Notes: a model not told the origin generated them from the sequence alone. Positions 11,671 through 22,760 are shown, counted from the stretch's first letter. The stretch is 60,328 nt of DNA from Nemertoderma westbladi (GCA_032718475.1 JAUCBJ010005790.1:1-60328); one strand, 5' to 3'. Numbers and translations: made by a program.

Positions 11671-11834
11671 TTGTTTTACATTTACATTGCTTTATTCTTC
11701 GTATATCAGTGACGTCATCATGACACAGACGGCAGTAGTAATAGGCCCGTTTAACGTCTACAGCGCTGTCTGCTATAAAGAACCCCAGTGTACCGTCCTC
11801 TATCCTAACTCGGGTATTGGGGTTAATTACAATT
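11671..11834 (-). CDS. KCNMA1: BK channel exon: end of RCK1 with CxxCH motif
   Basis: 164 nt, one base, 54 codons, one base. It encodes [20 protein letters not shown], then [20 protein letters not shown] and [14 protein letters not shown]. The CRLCH motif corresponds to the CKACH heme-regulatory site described in mammalian BK channels; both Cys and the His are kept. It ends one base into a codon at a GTAAGT donor. The linker exon at 4219-4445 completes it. In vertebrates the STREX insert enters the coding sequence at this linker; I saw no comparable cassette exon in the 7.2-kb intron. Confidence 0.95.
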
Positions 11835-12027
11835 CTAGAAACAATTAAAAACAATCAATTAAATCGTAAAAACACTGTTCACACTCAACAAACTGCCATT
11901 GTTAGAAGCGAGAAATCCTGAATAAGCGATGTAAAGTCAAATAAAATATCAACAAACATGTTTGAAATTTCGGACGTTTTGGAAGTTTGTTTTTCGTATA
12001 TATAAGTTTGAAAACTGACTGACTTAC

Positions 12028-12096
12028 TTGCTTTCAGCTACATCATCCCGGACTTCCACCGCAAATATGAGAAGTTTTAACTTCACGAACATAAAT
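12028..12096 (-). CDS. KCNMA1: BK channel small exon: RCK1 KLKLL strand
   Basis: 69 nt, a single leading base, 22 codons, and two bases left over. It encodes FMFVKLKLLIFAVEVRDD and VAES, matching [20 protein letters not shown] in Slo1. The acceptor is TTTTAG and the donor a perfect GTAAGT. The exon is too short to appear as an open frame by itself and was located by looking for the missing KLKLL strand. Phase closes on both sides. Confidence 0.93.
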
Positions 12097-12660
12097 CTAA
12101 AAGTAAAACAGACAAAATTACAAGTCTTAATGTTTCCGGTCGGACTAACTAATATCTACATCCCTTCAGCAAACTGACCAAAACTGTATTCCGGACTCTG
12201 CCTGTATGGTATTGCCAGTCTGGTAACCCGTTTCTAACAGCGATAAATTAATATTATTGTGAATTATACCATATTACGCTAAATACAAAAGAGCGAAAAT
12301 TCGGACGTCCCAATTTAGCTATCCCCCTCCCCTCCCCTCCCTCCCCCTGTCCGAAGATGTCCGGATATTGAAGTTTACGTTTTATAGAAACAAAGAGAAC
12401 ACGCCGCGTTCTATAACAGCTCACGACTCACTTGTTACATTGCCTTTCTTTCTCAGTCCCTTTGGGATTTCACGCTCGTTCACTCTAATTAAACTTTCTG
12501 GCTCCTGGCCATTATAGAAAACGTAGCGAAACGAAACAACATGGAACATCCAGTCGCTTTGAAGTTATAGTAATTTATTACATACGTCTTACTTTCTTTA
12601 AAAAAACTTTTTGTTAATAATTCACAATTACCGCTAAAAAAATAAGGCAACAATTGTTAC

Positions 12661-12941
12661 TCAGGAACTAACTCTGCTATTTGAGCGAATGTCATCCCAG
12701 TGAAGGCTGTAGAGAGATAGTCGGTATACATCTCCATTCCGGTACCGCGTAGGTAGTGGCCAACCCATGTCGTCTCGTCGAGTAACTTGGGTTGACTTCG
12801 CATAGCGAACAGGTTGGCCATCACGGTAGAGAACCCGGGAGCCAGACACGATTGCGCAATAAATCCCAGCTTCAGTTCAGCTAAACACACAACATCGTCG
12901 CCGTCCTTCCCATTCCAGGAGGGAATATTGAGTAGATGAGC
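12661..12941 (-). CDS. KCNMA1: BK channel exon: RCK1 C-terminal part
   Basis: 281 nt, 93 codons plus two bases. It encodes [45 protein letters not shown] and [14 protein letters not shown], all recognisable in Slo1. The open frame ends in a TAA three bases past the exon, but the real boundary is two bases into the final Glu codon. A GTAACA donor there joins to an A in the next exon, giving Glu-Phe-Met-Phe-Val-Lys-Leu-Lys, which reproduces the CFVKLKLL segment of Slo1. Confidence 0.95.
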
Positions 12942-13030
12942 CTAAATACAATTTATAATAAATAACTAAAACAATAAACAAGACGATTTGCAGTGTAGTG
13001 TTGGAACTTGGAACTTATGATGTACATAAT

Positions 13031-13453
13031 TGTGGGGCGAACCACGAAGTGCGCGAAGCCTTAGCATATGGGCTACCATTAACGAGTTTTCTGTCGTCGT
13101 CGTCTAAATTTTTATCGCTAATAACTCAGTCATTCCTTGATTAAATTAAACCAAACTTGGTACGTATGAGGTCCAGTCTAGTGTAGAAAGAATAAGAAGT
13201 TTGTTCAAAAATCAGACAGTATGTAAGTCAGTACCGGTAGTTTTCAGACTTTTGATAAAAATCTAATTAAGTCGGTCAATCATTGATGAAATTAAATATT
13301 AAGAGGGGGGTTGAGGTTGAAGGAGAGCTTTCCCCTCTTCGATATTGGCGGTTTGGTTAAATTTCTTATTTAGATTTTGTGATAGAATCGGTCAATTTTA
13401 ATTTGTATCTCATAACTCAGCCTCGTGCTGCGCGAAGTCCCCTCGAACGTGAA
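13031..13453 (+). repeat. Interspersed repeat with CCACGAAG/GCGCGAAG ends, copy 1
   Basis: Begins TGTGGGGCGAACCACGAAGT and ends near CTGCGCGAAGTCCCC. It contains GTCGTCGTCGTC and ATCGCTAATAACTCAGTCAT. The same family is at 41268-42226 and, in reverse, at about 59065-59318. No coding capacity or target duplication seen. Confidence 0.6.
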
Positions 13454-13663
13454 TTTTGTTAAAGATACATCCGTAATCAACATGGAAAAATCTGATATAG
13501 TTACACTAAAATATGAACTTAAAATAGGAAAATATCATTACTGATACTAAACTTAAAAGGAAGCTGAGGATTAAAGAATAAAAGAGGAGTATTAATTCTC
13601 TATATAGAATATTGATTGCAAATATAGATAAGCCGAGGGCAAGATGTACAAGTAACTAGATAC

Positions 13664-13816
13664 CTTGTTGTGGTACTGGAGCATCTGGGTAATAATTCGT
13701 ATCTTCGCGTGGTAATTCTTTACGGATATAACCCTCATAATGTTACCAGCATCCTCAGCGTCGGGGTCGATGGTGTACTTGTTGGCGAGGATGAGACAGG
13801 CATCGGCTTGGGACAT
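13664..13816 (-). CDS. KCNMA1: BK channel exon: RCK1 with DPDAED calcium-site region
   Basis: 153 nt, exactly 51 codons (phase 0 to 0). It encodes [14 protein letters not shown], then [18 protein letters not shown], then [14 protein letters not shown]. The acidic cluster DPDAED contains the two aspartates known from mammalian Slo1 (D362/D367) as the RCK1 calcium site, and both are present. The acceptor lies only about 22 bp from a GC-rich repeat with CGGGATCGGG motifs (13838-14252), so the branch point may have been replaced when that repeat inserted. The length is divisible by three, so skipping would keep the frame but remove the calcium site. Confidence 0.97.
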
Positions 13817-13837
13817 CTATGGGAGAGGAAGTAGAAA

Positions 13838-14252
13838 AAATAGATTCCCGGGCTCGGGACCCGGATTATCACTCTCGGAGTCCCGTTTTTCGGGATCGGG
13901 ATTGCAATTTGGGATCGGGATTGCAATTTGGAATCAATTTCCTCAAAGTTATTAGTATAGGTTGCGGGTTTTGGGTAACACTCACTTTATCTTACAATTC
14001 TGAAATATTTGCAAGATAAAGTTATATTAAAATTATTACGCAATTGAATACTGGATGGTTTACTGAAATAAAAATTCGATATAATCATAACATTTCCGTT
14101 CTGCTGGGACTATTTATCAGATATTCAATAAATTTACTTCACAATTTAATTATTTATACTTCGGAATCCCGTTCCAAAAATGTCGGAATCGGGACCGGGA
14201 TTGCATTTTTCGCCGGGATCCGATTTTTCGGGATCGGGATCACGTTTAAACA
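13838..14252. mobile_element. GC-rich-ended repeat next to BK exon acceptor
   Basis: Both ends carry arrays related to CGGGATCGGGATTGCA, with an AT-rich middle. The build resembles the other short elements here with subterminal GC-rich hexamers. Its left end lies about 22 bp upstream of the exon 13664-13816. Confidence 0.45.
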
Positions 14253-14714
14253 CTACACTGTAACCTGTTCCTTTCCCTTAATTAATAATTTAAGATTGAG
14301 ACGAGATATTAATAATTATCCTCTAAAGAATTTGCGCCAAGCCCCCTGTCATGGTGAAGTACAGAGGCCTCACCCCACCCAGACCTCCTTTGGCTTTGCC
14401 CACTCCAACTCTGCATTTAAGTTTAAACCAAACCTTATTTACAATCAAATTCGATTCATAAAGGTCCAATTCGATATCTCGTACCATAAAATATTGACGT
14501 AAAGATATTCGATCATTGGAGAGAAATACAGGGAATCCATCTCCCATCACTACGTTTTTATAAGGGTCAGGGAAATATGTTTGTCTTTGTAAAATTACTA
14601 ACATACTAAATAAATGGTTTGAGCTGCTACAGCTGATAATGCAACTGTAATAAATACGTCGCTGTTGTTAGAGATAAGAAATGCAACCTATGAATGCCTG
14701 TTCGCTTAAGTGGA

Positions 14715-14880
14715 ATAGTTGAGCAAGGAGGAGTCGAAGGGGACATAGTTTCTGGACTTATTTTAGCGCGCTATACTGACGATGATCAATTAATAGGCCG
14801 AAACGGTATTGTAATGTGCGATGATTCAACCCCCAGTGACGCCCTGGGCATGTCAGATTTTTTCCACTCGAAATAAAAGC
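14715..14880 (+). mobile_element. Diverged SINE copy
   Basis: Contains CTGACGA, GGCCGAAACGGTA, GATTCAACCCCCAGTGACGC and TTTTTTCCACT in the order seen in the SINE at 5771-5895, with an extra inserted stretch between the two core motifs. The head is strongly diverged. It lies in the BK intron between exons 13664-13816 and 15087-15303. Confidence 0.55.
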
Positions 14881-15086
14881 CATAAGAATGGAACACATAT
14901 ACCAATTCAAATAAATACATTGTACAAATAAAAAAAAATTAATTATCTTAATGAAATAATTAAGTATAATAATAAATACATTGTATTGTACATATTATTA
15001 TAATATTTGGAATGATTGATGACACCAGAATAAGCGTCCTCTCCTATCCAATCAGGACAAAATACCAAATAACCGTATAAACTTAC

Positions 15087-15303
15087 TTTAACCCGGTCGA
15101 GATCCTTCGTGTACATAGGAGTTCCTTGGAAGAATGAAACCTGCGTGAAGTGGCGCTTAAAGAGGGCCTGTAGGTCCAGATCGGGGGCCTGTTGGTGGAG
15201 GAACACGATCTCTACGTCAACGTCGTCTCTGTCGTCGTGGAGAAAGTCTTTAAGGAAACTCGCAACCGACTCGTAATTAATGTGACCGCAAACGACAATG
15301 TGT
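15087..15303 (-). CDS. KCNMA1: BK channel exon: RCK1 Rossmann core, first part
   Basis: 217 nt, one base plus 72 codons. It starts [20 protein letters not shown], followed by [14 protein letters not shown] and [16 protein letters not shown], the beta-alpha-beta core of the RCK1 gating-ring domain. It ends DLDRVK at a GTAAGT donor, phase 0. Nearly every position in the HIVVCGH, FLKDFLH and LFKRHFTQV blocks agrees with animal Slo1. Confidence 0.97.
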
Positions 15304-15600
15304 CTGCAAGTGAAAAACAAGGAAATAACTTATCAGTGTCTGTGAGGTTGTTAGGAGTTACAATATTCTATAAACTCCTTGCGACGGCGTATAGAATTGA
15401 TGATAATTTGCGAAAAATTGATATCCCTGAAAGCTGGAACTTAGTATAAAGGGTAAAAGGCTGCTGTAAACAAATACAAAAGTTTGTGTTTGTCCTATTA
15501 ATCATCATATGGGAAACATCTTAATAAAAAAAAATGAAATAAAACAATAGCAGCATACAATTCATTAAAGAATTAATAGATAAATTAATAAGTTACTCAC

Positions 15601-15692
15601 TTTCTGCCTCTTTCTTGGTTATATGTTCCACCGTATTTCTTCCGATTCCCAATCAGCTCAACAATTTCGGGTACAAAGTTTGCGAAAATTGC
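15601..15692 (-). CDS. KCNMA1: BK channel exon: end of S6 and S6-RCK1 linker
   Basis: 92 nt, 30 codons plus two bases. It encodes [30 protein letters not shown] and the start of a Lys codon. This matches Slo1 [21 protein letters not shown], the cytoplasmic end of S6 and the linker that couples the gating ring to the gate. The acceptor is TTTTTAG and the donor GTGAGT. In-frame joining to the pore exon needs nothing between them, so the 17-kb intron does not hide an obligatory exon at this junction. Confidence 0.95.
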
Positions 15693-16769
15693 CTAAAAAT
15701 TAAATAAGTTAATATTATATAACTGTGTTGTGTGGGTACTAGGGTATTGTGGTCAACATTTCGAAATAGTAAACACTTAGATATAATGGTTTGAAGAGCG
15801 CCTTTTTATTGTAAATTTTTTACCCCCATGTCAATACTTCGAAAGAGCCTGTTAACACTTCGAAAAGGAAAAATTTGAAACTTAAATTTATATTTAATTT
15901 ATATTTATTTTAAACGTATATTTTAAAGTACAAATACAATGATAACTATAATAACTATATACACGGTTAGAGTTGGGTTATACAATTCGAATTTGATATT
16001 GGAAAGAACAATTACAATTTATTTATGTACTGTAAGTAGTAAGTGATAAGGGATAATATTGCGAAACATTTCAGTTAATAGTTTTTTTGTTACCGCTTAC
16101 CGGTACAGTAGAATTACACGAGTGTGGGCCTTCGTCTCGTGCAGCAAAAGCGGCACGCCATCTTAGCGAACAATTATAATTATACTATGGCTCGTATTTA
16201 TGTACCCTGGAGTCCCGAATAGATGGGGCCTGTCGACACAGTTATTAATTTTTGAAAATTTTATATTGCCCTTGATGTGTTCCCAAGATGTCATATAAGT
16301 TGTGGGATGGGTTTTTTGATTTTTAAAACTGTTTGTTGATTTTCTCAGGAAAAGGAAAGGTGAGACAAAGAAATTGATCATTTAAATTTCATAAATCTGT
16401 TGCTAAGGCGGTTACTAGGGCCGGGTTGGCGGACTGCAAGGGAATTTCGGAAATTTTCTTCTTTACCAAAGTGTTTATAACAGTTTCAGGACAACATTGA
16501 TGCATTTTTATTAACTTTAGATTTATACACTGGTAATGAATGAGACGAGATTCACTAGCATTCACCATGAACTTGTATCCTAAAATTGAAAAAAACACAT
16601 TTTTGAGCAAAAAACATTGAAGCCCAAAAAAAGGCATTAAATCAAAAATGCAGAGGTGGCATCCGGCCTAGCTGGATTAGCCATGTCTTGAAGTACAAAA
16701 ATCAGGTGGATGCCAACCATTAACAAAAAATGCCATCTAAACTTAATTTTCGGGAGTTGGCAGGTAGAC

Positions 16770-17180
16770 TACAGCTGTTTGCTGCGGCCATGCAAGGATT
16801 CCAAATATGTAACACTGAATTTCTGGATTTTGAAAACTCTGAATTTCGTTGAAAAACTGAGATGAGGGCGTTCAAATGTTGGATGGTTTTGCATCTGCGA
16901 AAGGCGATTTTATTCTATTTAATAAATGCATCATATTCTGGAAAATTTTGTTTATCCAAATACGTAGCTGTGCAACAATCTATTCATAGATTTAAAAAAT
17001 ATTCCAGAATATGATGCATTAATTAAATATAATAAAATTGCCTCGCGCAAGTGCAAAATCATGCAACATTTGTACGCTCATATTATCTCAACTATTTTTC
17101 AACAAATTCAAATTGTGTTACATATTTTGAATCCTTGCAGGGCCAGCTTCCATTGGTACCATAAGCTATACGCTATAACA
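16770..17180. mobile_element. Palindromic element, copy 1
   Basis: Two arms around 16985. TTTTATTCTATTTAATAAAT and ATTCTGGAAAATTTTG on the left are answered by complements on the right, together with TGCAAAATCATGCAAC. A related palindrome is at about 22300-22560. No coding capacity. Confidence 0.55.
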
Positions 17181-17890
17181 GCTAAAAAAGGTAGAAGAAT
17201 AACTGCGGTGGGATTGGTGTAATATCACTGGAGACACGTTTTTAAACGCTTGTAGCTATAATAAAATATACATTTATATTTGTTTTTGCAGGCGCCCTTA
17301 GGCGACCATTTGAAAAATGCCAGAATTTCACTTTTCGGTCGACTTTTTATTGGAATTTTATAGATGATGATTTTTTTTTTAAATTTATTTTTATTAAGCG
17401 TTTTATAGCGCTTATTTCTGTCTTATAACCTGTACAAATACTAATTCGTTTATTGTTTTGGTTAGATTCAGCCCTTCTGTAACCTGTGTTTTTGGTGAAA
17501 ACCTGGTATTCATGGGGGTAACTGCAAAGTGAAATATAACGGCAGAAAGTCTGGTATTCTTCACATGGGCTGGGCCCCCTTAGGGCGTTAGGGGCTATTA
17601 CAGCGGCACCTGCATTATTACACATGCATTATTATACATGAATACAAGAGGTCTCGCTACGGGGACCTAAAAATTCTAGCTCATCCAGCAAGGAGGAGGG
17701 AGGTGAAACTATCTCTGTTTCAAATTTCATGCAATCTCATTAAGATTTGTATACATTTTTTGGTAGAAAAATCCGGGCAGGCCCGGATTTAGAGTGGTGG
17801 GTGGCCTGGGCCTGGGCTCTACTATATGGGGTTCTCACAGACTATACCATACTACTACTAGGATCGGCATGTTGCATTGCAGCTGCATTT

Positions 17891-18880
17891 TTAAGAATGC
17901 TGTGCCGGCTTGTCAACAAAATTGCACCGCCACAACTCCCTATCACCCATGACATTTGCTAGATCATCCGCATCTTTAAGGCCAGTGTCCTTTAAGATGC
18001 GTCTCAAGAAAGTCATGGGCTGTCCACCATGCTTATTCACTCCATGAGGCTGCCAAAGTACAAGATTATGCACTGGCTGGTCCTCACGGCGAAAGCAATG
18101 TCCTGCAAAGCGGAGGCGATTTTGTTCTAGTGTCAAGCTTGGGGGAACCAATGAGACACCTCCAATGTTATATAGTGTCTGGTTGGAGATGTGTGCATTG
18201 TACTTGACACAATGAACCCGGCGTAGCATTCTTGTGAATGTGCCATCCAGAGATTTGGTGTCCTCAGCAGTTAGAGCCCAGCATGGACTCCCGTAGAGGA
18301 GTACTGGAACTACTGCTGCTCTAAATAATCGGACCTTAAGTTTCCGATTAATTCTAGGTGACTTCCAAATCCTGGAAAGCCTATTCAAGGCTGCCCATGC
18401 CTTTCCCTTACGTATTCGAAGGTCCTCACCTGACTTCCGGATCCATGATCCCAGGTAACAGAAGTCGTCCACATGCTCAAGCATACCATCCTTTGAGCTT
18501 ATGCTCATCCGATCAGAGACTTGCTGAGGACTTTCAAAGTTAACTGTCAGAATATTGGTCTTTCTGGAGTTAATAAAAAGACCAACACTAGAAGCAGCAT
18601 GTTCTAATGAGCTGAGGAGCCGTTGGGCTCCCTCTAATGATTCTGAGAGTACTCCTAAGTCATCAGCAAAGTCTAGATCAGTTAGGTACTTGGCAGGATT
18701 TCCTCGACTTCTGGAGCCAGTAGGTGGAGTTATCATCACCCCATCATCATTATGATGATCTAAGGACATGCGTAGAACATAGTCAACCACAATAATGAAC
18801 AAGAATGGTGCAAGTGTTTCTCCTTGGAGGACGCCCCATAACACTTCAAATGGTTTAAATGGTATTACTAAAAGACACAT
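17891..18880 (-). mobile_element. 5'-truncated non-LTR retrotransposon, reverse transcriptase fragment
   Basis: A 329-residue open frame. Motifs: GVLQGETLAPFLFIIVVDY (RT motif with LQG), then YLTDLDFADD, which contains the catalytic FADD box, then GLFINSRKTN, and a thumb/C-terminal part with YLGSWI, KAWAALNRLSRIWKS, LLYGSPCWALT, RMLRRV, RFAGHCFRRED and LKDTGLKDADDL. This layout is known from LINE ORF2 proteins without RNase H. The endonuclease and the palm's first motifs are missing, as in a copy truncated at its 5' end. The frame is still open, so the insertion is fairly recent or lightly decayed. It sits in the BK intron, in the same orientation as the gene. The ATG at 18880 is just the first Met in the truncated frame. 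Confidence 0.9.
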
Positions 18881-19851
18881 TTTCTCTCGTTTTCATAACC
18901 CTAAATTTTCAATCTATTTATTGGAAATACCTTTCAAAGAAACCAGAATGTAGATGTAAATAATAGTAGGGATTAGTAGGGGTGTGATTTCCTATATATT
19001 TTCGGATTTTCCGGTAATTTCCTATTTTATTACGCCTAATTATTTTATTTAGCATATTCTGAAAACATATATGGTAAAACACAACTAGAAACAAGGGATT
19101 CCTGTTTAGATGTGTTTAGGTGGTTCGTTGTCTTTTGTGGTCGTAACTACGGATGAAATATACTTTTCCGGAGATTTTTGGAAATTTCCTTGAAAACATA
19201 TTTTAGGAAAACTCAATATATCCCTATATATTAGACGTTGAATGAATGAAGCATGTTCCTGTTTATATCATTATAAAAACATCTAATCAAAAAATGCAAG
19301 AATCGAAAGTGAAAAAAATATTATTTCATAAGCTACATATAAGCTAATATTTACTGTTTTTCACACTAACTTTTTTTTCATATATTTGGGGAAAAATAAG
19401 TGGTAAAATTCAAAATTGCCATGTTCGGTTTCAGTTCGGTTCCGGCTCGTCTCCTCTAGAGTTCGGTCGATCCCTATTGTTGTTGTTAAGGGATCTGTTG
19501 GTGGGGGGCCTGGGACCTCAGCCTCCCCCCCCCCCCCCCCCCCCTAAATACGGCCCCGGGGGTTGGGGGGTTGGGGGCTTGGGGGGGGGGGGGGTCACTG
19601 AATTACCACACTATATTCTGGGACATTGTGTATATTGTATTCCTTTTACATATCGACATCACACAGGGATGTGTCGCTTATACAACACAACACCTACAAC
19701 TAGCCACAGATCGCGATCAGCCAGGTAAATCCACAATTCATATGCATTATCAAGAACAGTGTCTTTCACCAAAAGTTTCAGGAATGACATTGACGTTTAA
19801 TTATTATTATTTATTGCACGTAAATCGAGATAATCTATTCGCTTTAGGTTA

Positions 19852-20295
19852 ATGGGTACAAAGGCCAATGGGTACAACGAGTCAAAGGGTACAAACAATG
19901 CGGTTATTTGGTTTGTTTATTATTTTGGTTAGGGTTAGTTGGCCATAGGCCTCAACCCTAATTAAAAGGGTCATGTAACTTTAACCCTAGGACATAATCT
20001 AAGAAATTTAGCGGAATTTCTGACATTATTGACATCTAGGCCCGAAGGGCCGTTAACTTGGGATGATGACTTAGGGTTAGGGTTACATGACAGTTTTAAT
20101 TAGGGTTGAGGCCGCCACTACACTGTAACCAGCGAGATTCATACAGTATAGAAATCCCTGTTGTTCACTTTGTCTTGTTGTACCCTTTCTATAACATTTG
20201 TACCCTTTGACGTGGCTGATATGTTCACTTTGACCAGTTGTACCCTTTTTTCCATTTTTTTACTCTTTGACTCGATGTACCCATTGACTCGGAAT
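19852..20295. mobile_element. Foldback element with GGGTACAA arms
   Basis: Left arm GGGTACAAAGGCCAATGGGT, GTCAAAGGGTACAAA, then GGCCTCAACCCTAATTAAAA. Right arm carries the complements TTTTAATTAGGGTTGAGGCC, TTTGTACCCTTTGAC and TGTACCCATTGACTC. The centre is near 20040. Non-coding. Confidence 0.65.
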
Positions 20296-20642
20296 CTAAT
20301 CTATTTACAGAGCGTAGCGAGATTAATAATAAAACGAGAATATAGTGAAAATATACTTAAAGATATATTTCGTTCAATATAATTTTATAAAATATTTGGT
20401 ATTTCTTTGGACTGCATTGGAGGCATAATCGCACTCCATTCTAAAACGCTGGAAGTTGTAGCAATGTTACAAATCCCTCACTGGCCTAACGGGCCACAGA
20501 AAACTTTTAAATTTTTTTTACGTTCAGTCAGATAATAACTGACCGCTAAATCAAGTGCAGTCTTTGATTTTTACCAAAAATACACGAATAAAATAAAATG
20601 GACCTCAACCTATTTCTACAAACCACAATGTTTTTCGAGTTT

Positions 20643-22151
20643 TTAATTAAATTTAAGTTTTTGACCCGCATTGTGAATAGTTTCCACAATATCGTCCATG
20701 TTACGGAACGTCAGTCGCGGCACCGTAGTTAGAACAAGCCGAAAAAAATTGCAGAGGTTTTTATGCGGAAGAGGGTTGTACCCGATCATCAAAGACCCAT
20801 CCAATATAATTTGCTTCTTGATCTGGGGAGCTACACGCGACAAAGTTTTCCACCATTCGGGTGATCTCTTTTCGTTAATCATGCAAGATGGAATGTACCA
20901 AAAACATATATTAGTGCATTGCGAATCGGGACAAATTACCATTTCAAAATTGCAATGAGCGTAAATCAGTTTGACGATGTAGTTCTTACATTCGAAAGCG
21001 TTATCCACGGCGTCCTCCATTCCATCGTCCCCCATCGATTTCCACATCAACCAAAACTTGAACGCCTCGGCCTTCCGGCCACACTGGACGCTTTTATCTC
21101 CGGAATCGTATGAAACGTCATAAAACTTATCCTGTTGAAACAGATAGGTAGCGGATGCGCTGTTACACTGCTGCAAGAGTCCGACTTCCTTCAACACAAA
21201 CACGGAAGTTTGTAGAGGAGCTCCCATCATCTTGTGCGGATTCCAACAAAAAGAATCCACCAAACCGATACCCTTGGCAAGATGACGGTACTTCTTGGAG
21301 AAGAGAACAGGTCCTCCCCAAGCGGCGTCAACATTCAACCACAACGAATATTTCCGACAGATTCTACCGACCTCGTCTAAAGGATCGAATGCACCCAATA
21401 CGGTAGTCCCACATGTCGCATTCACCACAAACGGCCGCATACCCTTACGAATAGATTCCGCTATGCATTCCTCCAGCTTTGCCGGTATCATTGCCCCGAA
21501 CTCGTTTGTCTCAACCAAAACAACACTCTCGGTACCGTGGCCTAACCAATGAGCAGCTTTCGCCACCGAGTAGTGGCTGTCGCTCGAGGTGAATATCGCT
21601 AGTCGTGGAAGACCGAAGATGCCGGTACGTTTAACATCGGGGAAGGCCTTGAATCGAGCGGCAACAATTCCGTACATAACCGCCAAACTTCCCCCGGGTG
21701 AAAATATTCCGTCGCCAGATTCCCATCCCAGAAGACAGACAACCTTCTTGATTACAGAACGCTCAATCAGAGAGAACAAGGGAGCAACTTCGTAGGTGTA
21801 TTGGCTAACATTAAGAGCTTCTGTGAGCCACGTGCCCGCTAGACCAACCTCATGGACACCGCCAACCAGCTGGTTGCGAAACATTGGGGAAGAAGTCTTC
21901 ACGCTGTAACGAATGAGGTCCTTGCAGGAGGCCATTAGGTCTTCTTGTTTGGCACCCTTCCGCCCGATACTAAAGTCAAAACGTTTTTCCAGAATTTCTG
22001 GGTGAACGAATTCCACTATTGGAGAATGACCGGAAACGGGCCCGCTTCCATCCAACATGCCGACTATAAGATTTTCTTTGAATACAAGATTAGCGACATC
22101 CTTAACAAATGAACCCGGTAAAGGGTCGCCGTTTACACCATCGGTCGCCAT
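20643..22151 (-). CDS. Intronless CSAD/GAD-like group II PLP-dependent decarboxylase
   Basis: An uninterrupted 502-residue frame with ATG start and TAA stop. It belongs to the glutamate/cysteine-sulfinate decarboxylase family, PLP enzymes that decarboxylate acidic amino acids to GABA, hypotaurine/taurine precursors or beta-alanine. Visible landmarks: RYSVKTSSP near residue 81, QYTYEVAPLF near 117, GDGIFSPGG near 146, the PLP-stacking His193 in SDSHYS, NATCGTTVLGAFDP near 244, Asp275 in NVDAAWGG, the Schiff-base lysine 307 in WNPHK, then YLFQQDKFYDVSYDSGDK and QCGRK. Length is normal for CSAD. SQYTYE and YLFQQDKFYDV look more CSAD-like, while NPHKMMG is GAD-like, so substrate is open. All core residues are present, so it looks functional. 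It lies wholly inside the 17-kb intron of the BK channel on the same strand. Lack of introns suggests a retrocopy or intron loss (inference). Confidence 0.93.
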   Translation of the reverse strand: MATDGVNGDPLPGSFVKDVANLVFKENLIVGMLDGSGPVSGHSPIVEFVHPEILEKRFDFSIGRKGAKQEDLMASCKDLIRYSVKTSSPMFRNQLVGGVHEVGLAGTWLTEALNVSQYTYEVAPLFSLIERSVIKKVVCLLGWESGDGIFSPGGSLAVMYGIVAARFKAFPDVKRTGIFGLPRLAIFTSSDSHYSVAKAAHWLGHGTESVVLVETNEFGAMIPAKLEECIAESIRKGMRPFVVNATCGTTVLGAFDPLDEVGRICRKYSLWLNVDAAWGGPVLFSKKYRHLAKGIGLVDSFCWNPHKMMGAPLQTSVFVLKEVGLLQQCNSASATYLFQQDKFYDVSYDSGDKSVQCGRKAEAFKFWLMWKSMGDDGMEDAVDNAFECKNYIVKLIYAHCNFEMVICPDSQCTNICFWYIPSCMINEKRSPEWWKTLSRVAPQIKKQIILDGSLMIGYNPLPHKNLCNFFRLVLTTVPRLTFRNMDDIVETIHNAGQKLKFN

Positions 22152-22225
22152 ATATTATATTATTATATTTTAATTGTTATATACCATGTCCTAGAATATA
22201 TTTGTCGTTATTTAGGTACCTGTCC

Positions 22226-22760
22226 CCCCCCCCCCCCCCCCCCCCGAATTTTTCTACGAATCCAAATAAGTAACATATCTGATAGGCGTGCGAAAGTGGC
22301 AAGGCTTTGCACCTGCACGAGGCTGTTTTATTCTATTTAATATTATATATATATTTATATTCTGGAACATTTTGTTTATCTCATACGTAGCTGGGCAACA
22401 ATGAAATGCCTCTTTAATGGTACTCTTACCTAAATATTTATACATGAACAAAATGTTCTAGAATATGGTATTAATAAATAGAATAAAACAGGTGTAAAAC
22501 CATGCAACTTTCAAACGCCTAGATACCTTAGCTATTTTTCAACAAAATTCAGATTGTGTTACATATTATTTGGAATCCTTACATGACCAGCATTCCACCA
22601 ACAAATCATGATATGGTTAAAAAATAGCTGCAGTGTAACAGGTGAAATATAACCGGAGACACTCTTTTCAAATGCTTGTAGCTAAAAAATTAGAGAACAT
22701 ATAAATATTCTGGCTCACCCACCCAGGAGTTCAGTGAAACTATCTCTATTTCAAATGGGC
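22226..22760. mobile_element. Palindromic element, copy 2, starting with poly-C
   Basis: After a run of about 20 C, arms with TTCTATTTAATATTATATAT, ATTCTGGAACATTTTGT and their complement (AAAATGTTCTAGAATATGG, ATAGAATAAAAC) surround 22420. The following part (GTGAAACTATCTCTATTTCA near 22735) also occurs at 17705. It lies directly upstream of the decarboxylase gene, so that gene's promoter would have to lie in or beside repeat sequence. Confidence 0.55.

Noticed and set aside
14943-15086. Continuation of the RCK1 frame beyond DLDRVK
   Set aside because: A perfect GTAAGT donor follows the Lys codon, similarity to Slo1 stops there and resumes in frame in the exon 13664-13816.
18966-19481. Possible further hAT element (TAGGGATTAG ... 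GGTCGATCCCTA)
   Set aside because: The right end looks hAT-like (TTCGGTCGATCCCTA), but the left end is not a convincing inverted repeat and the 8-bp flanks do not match.
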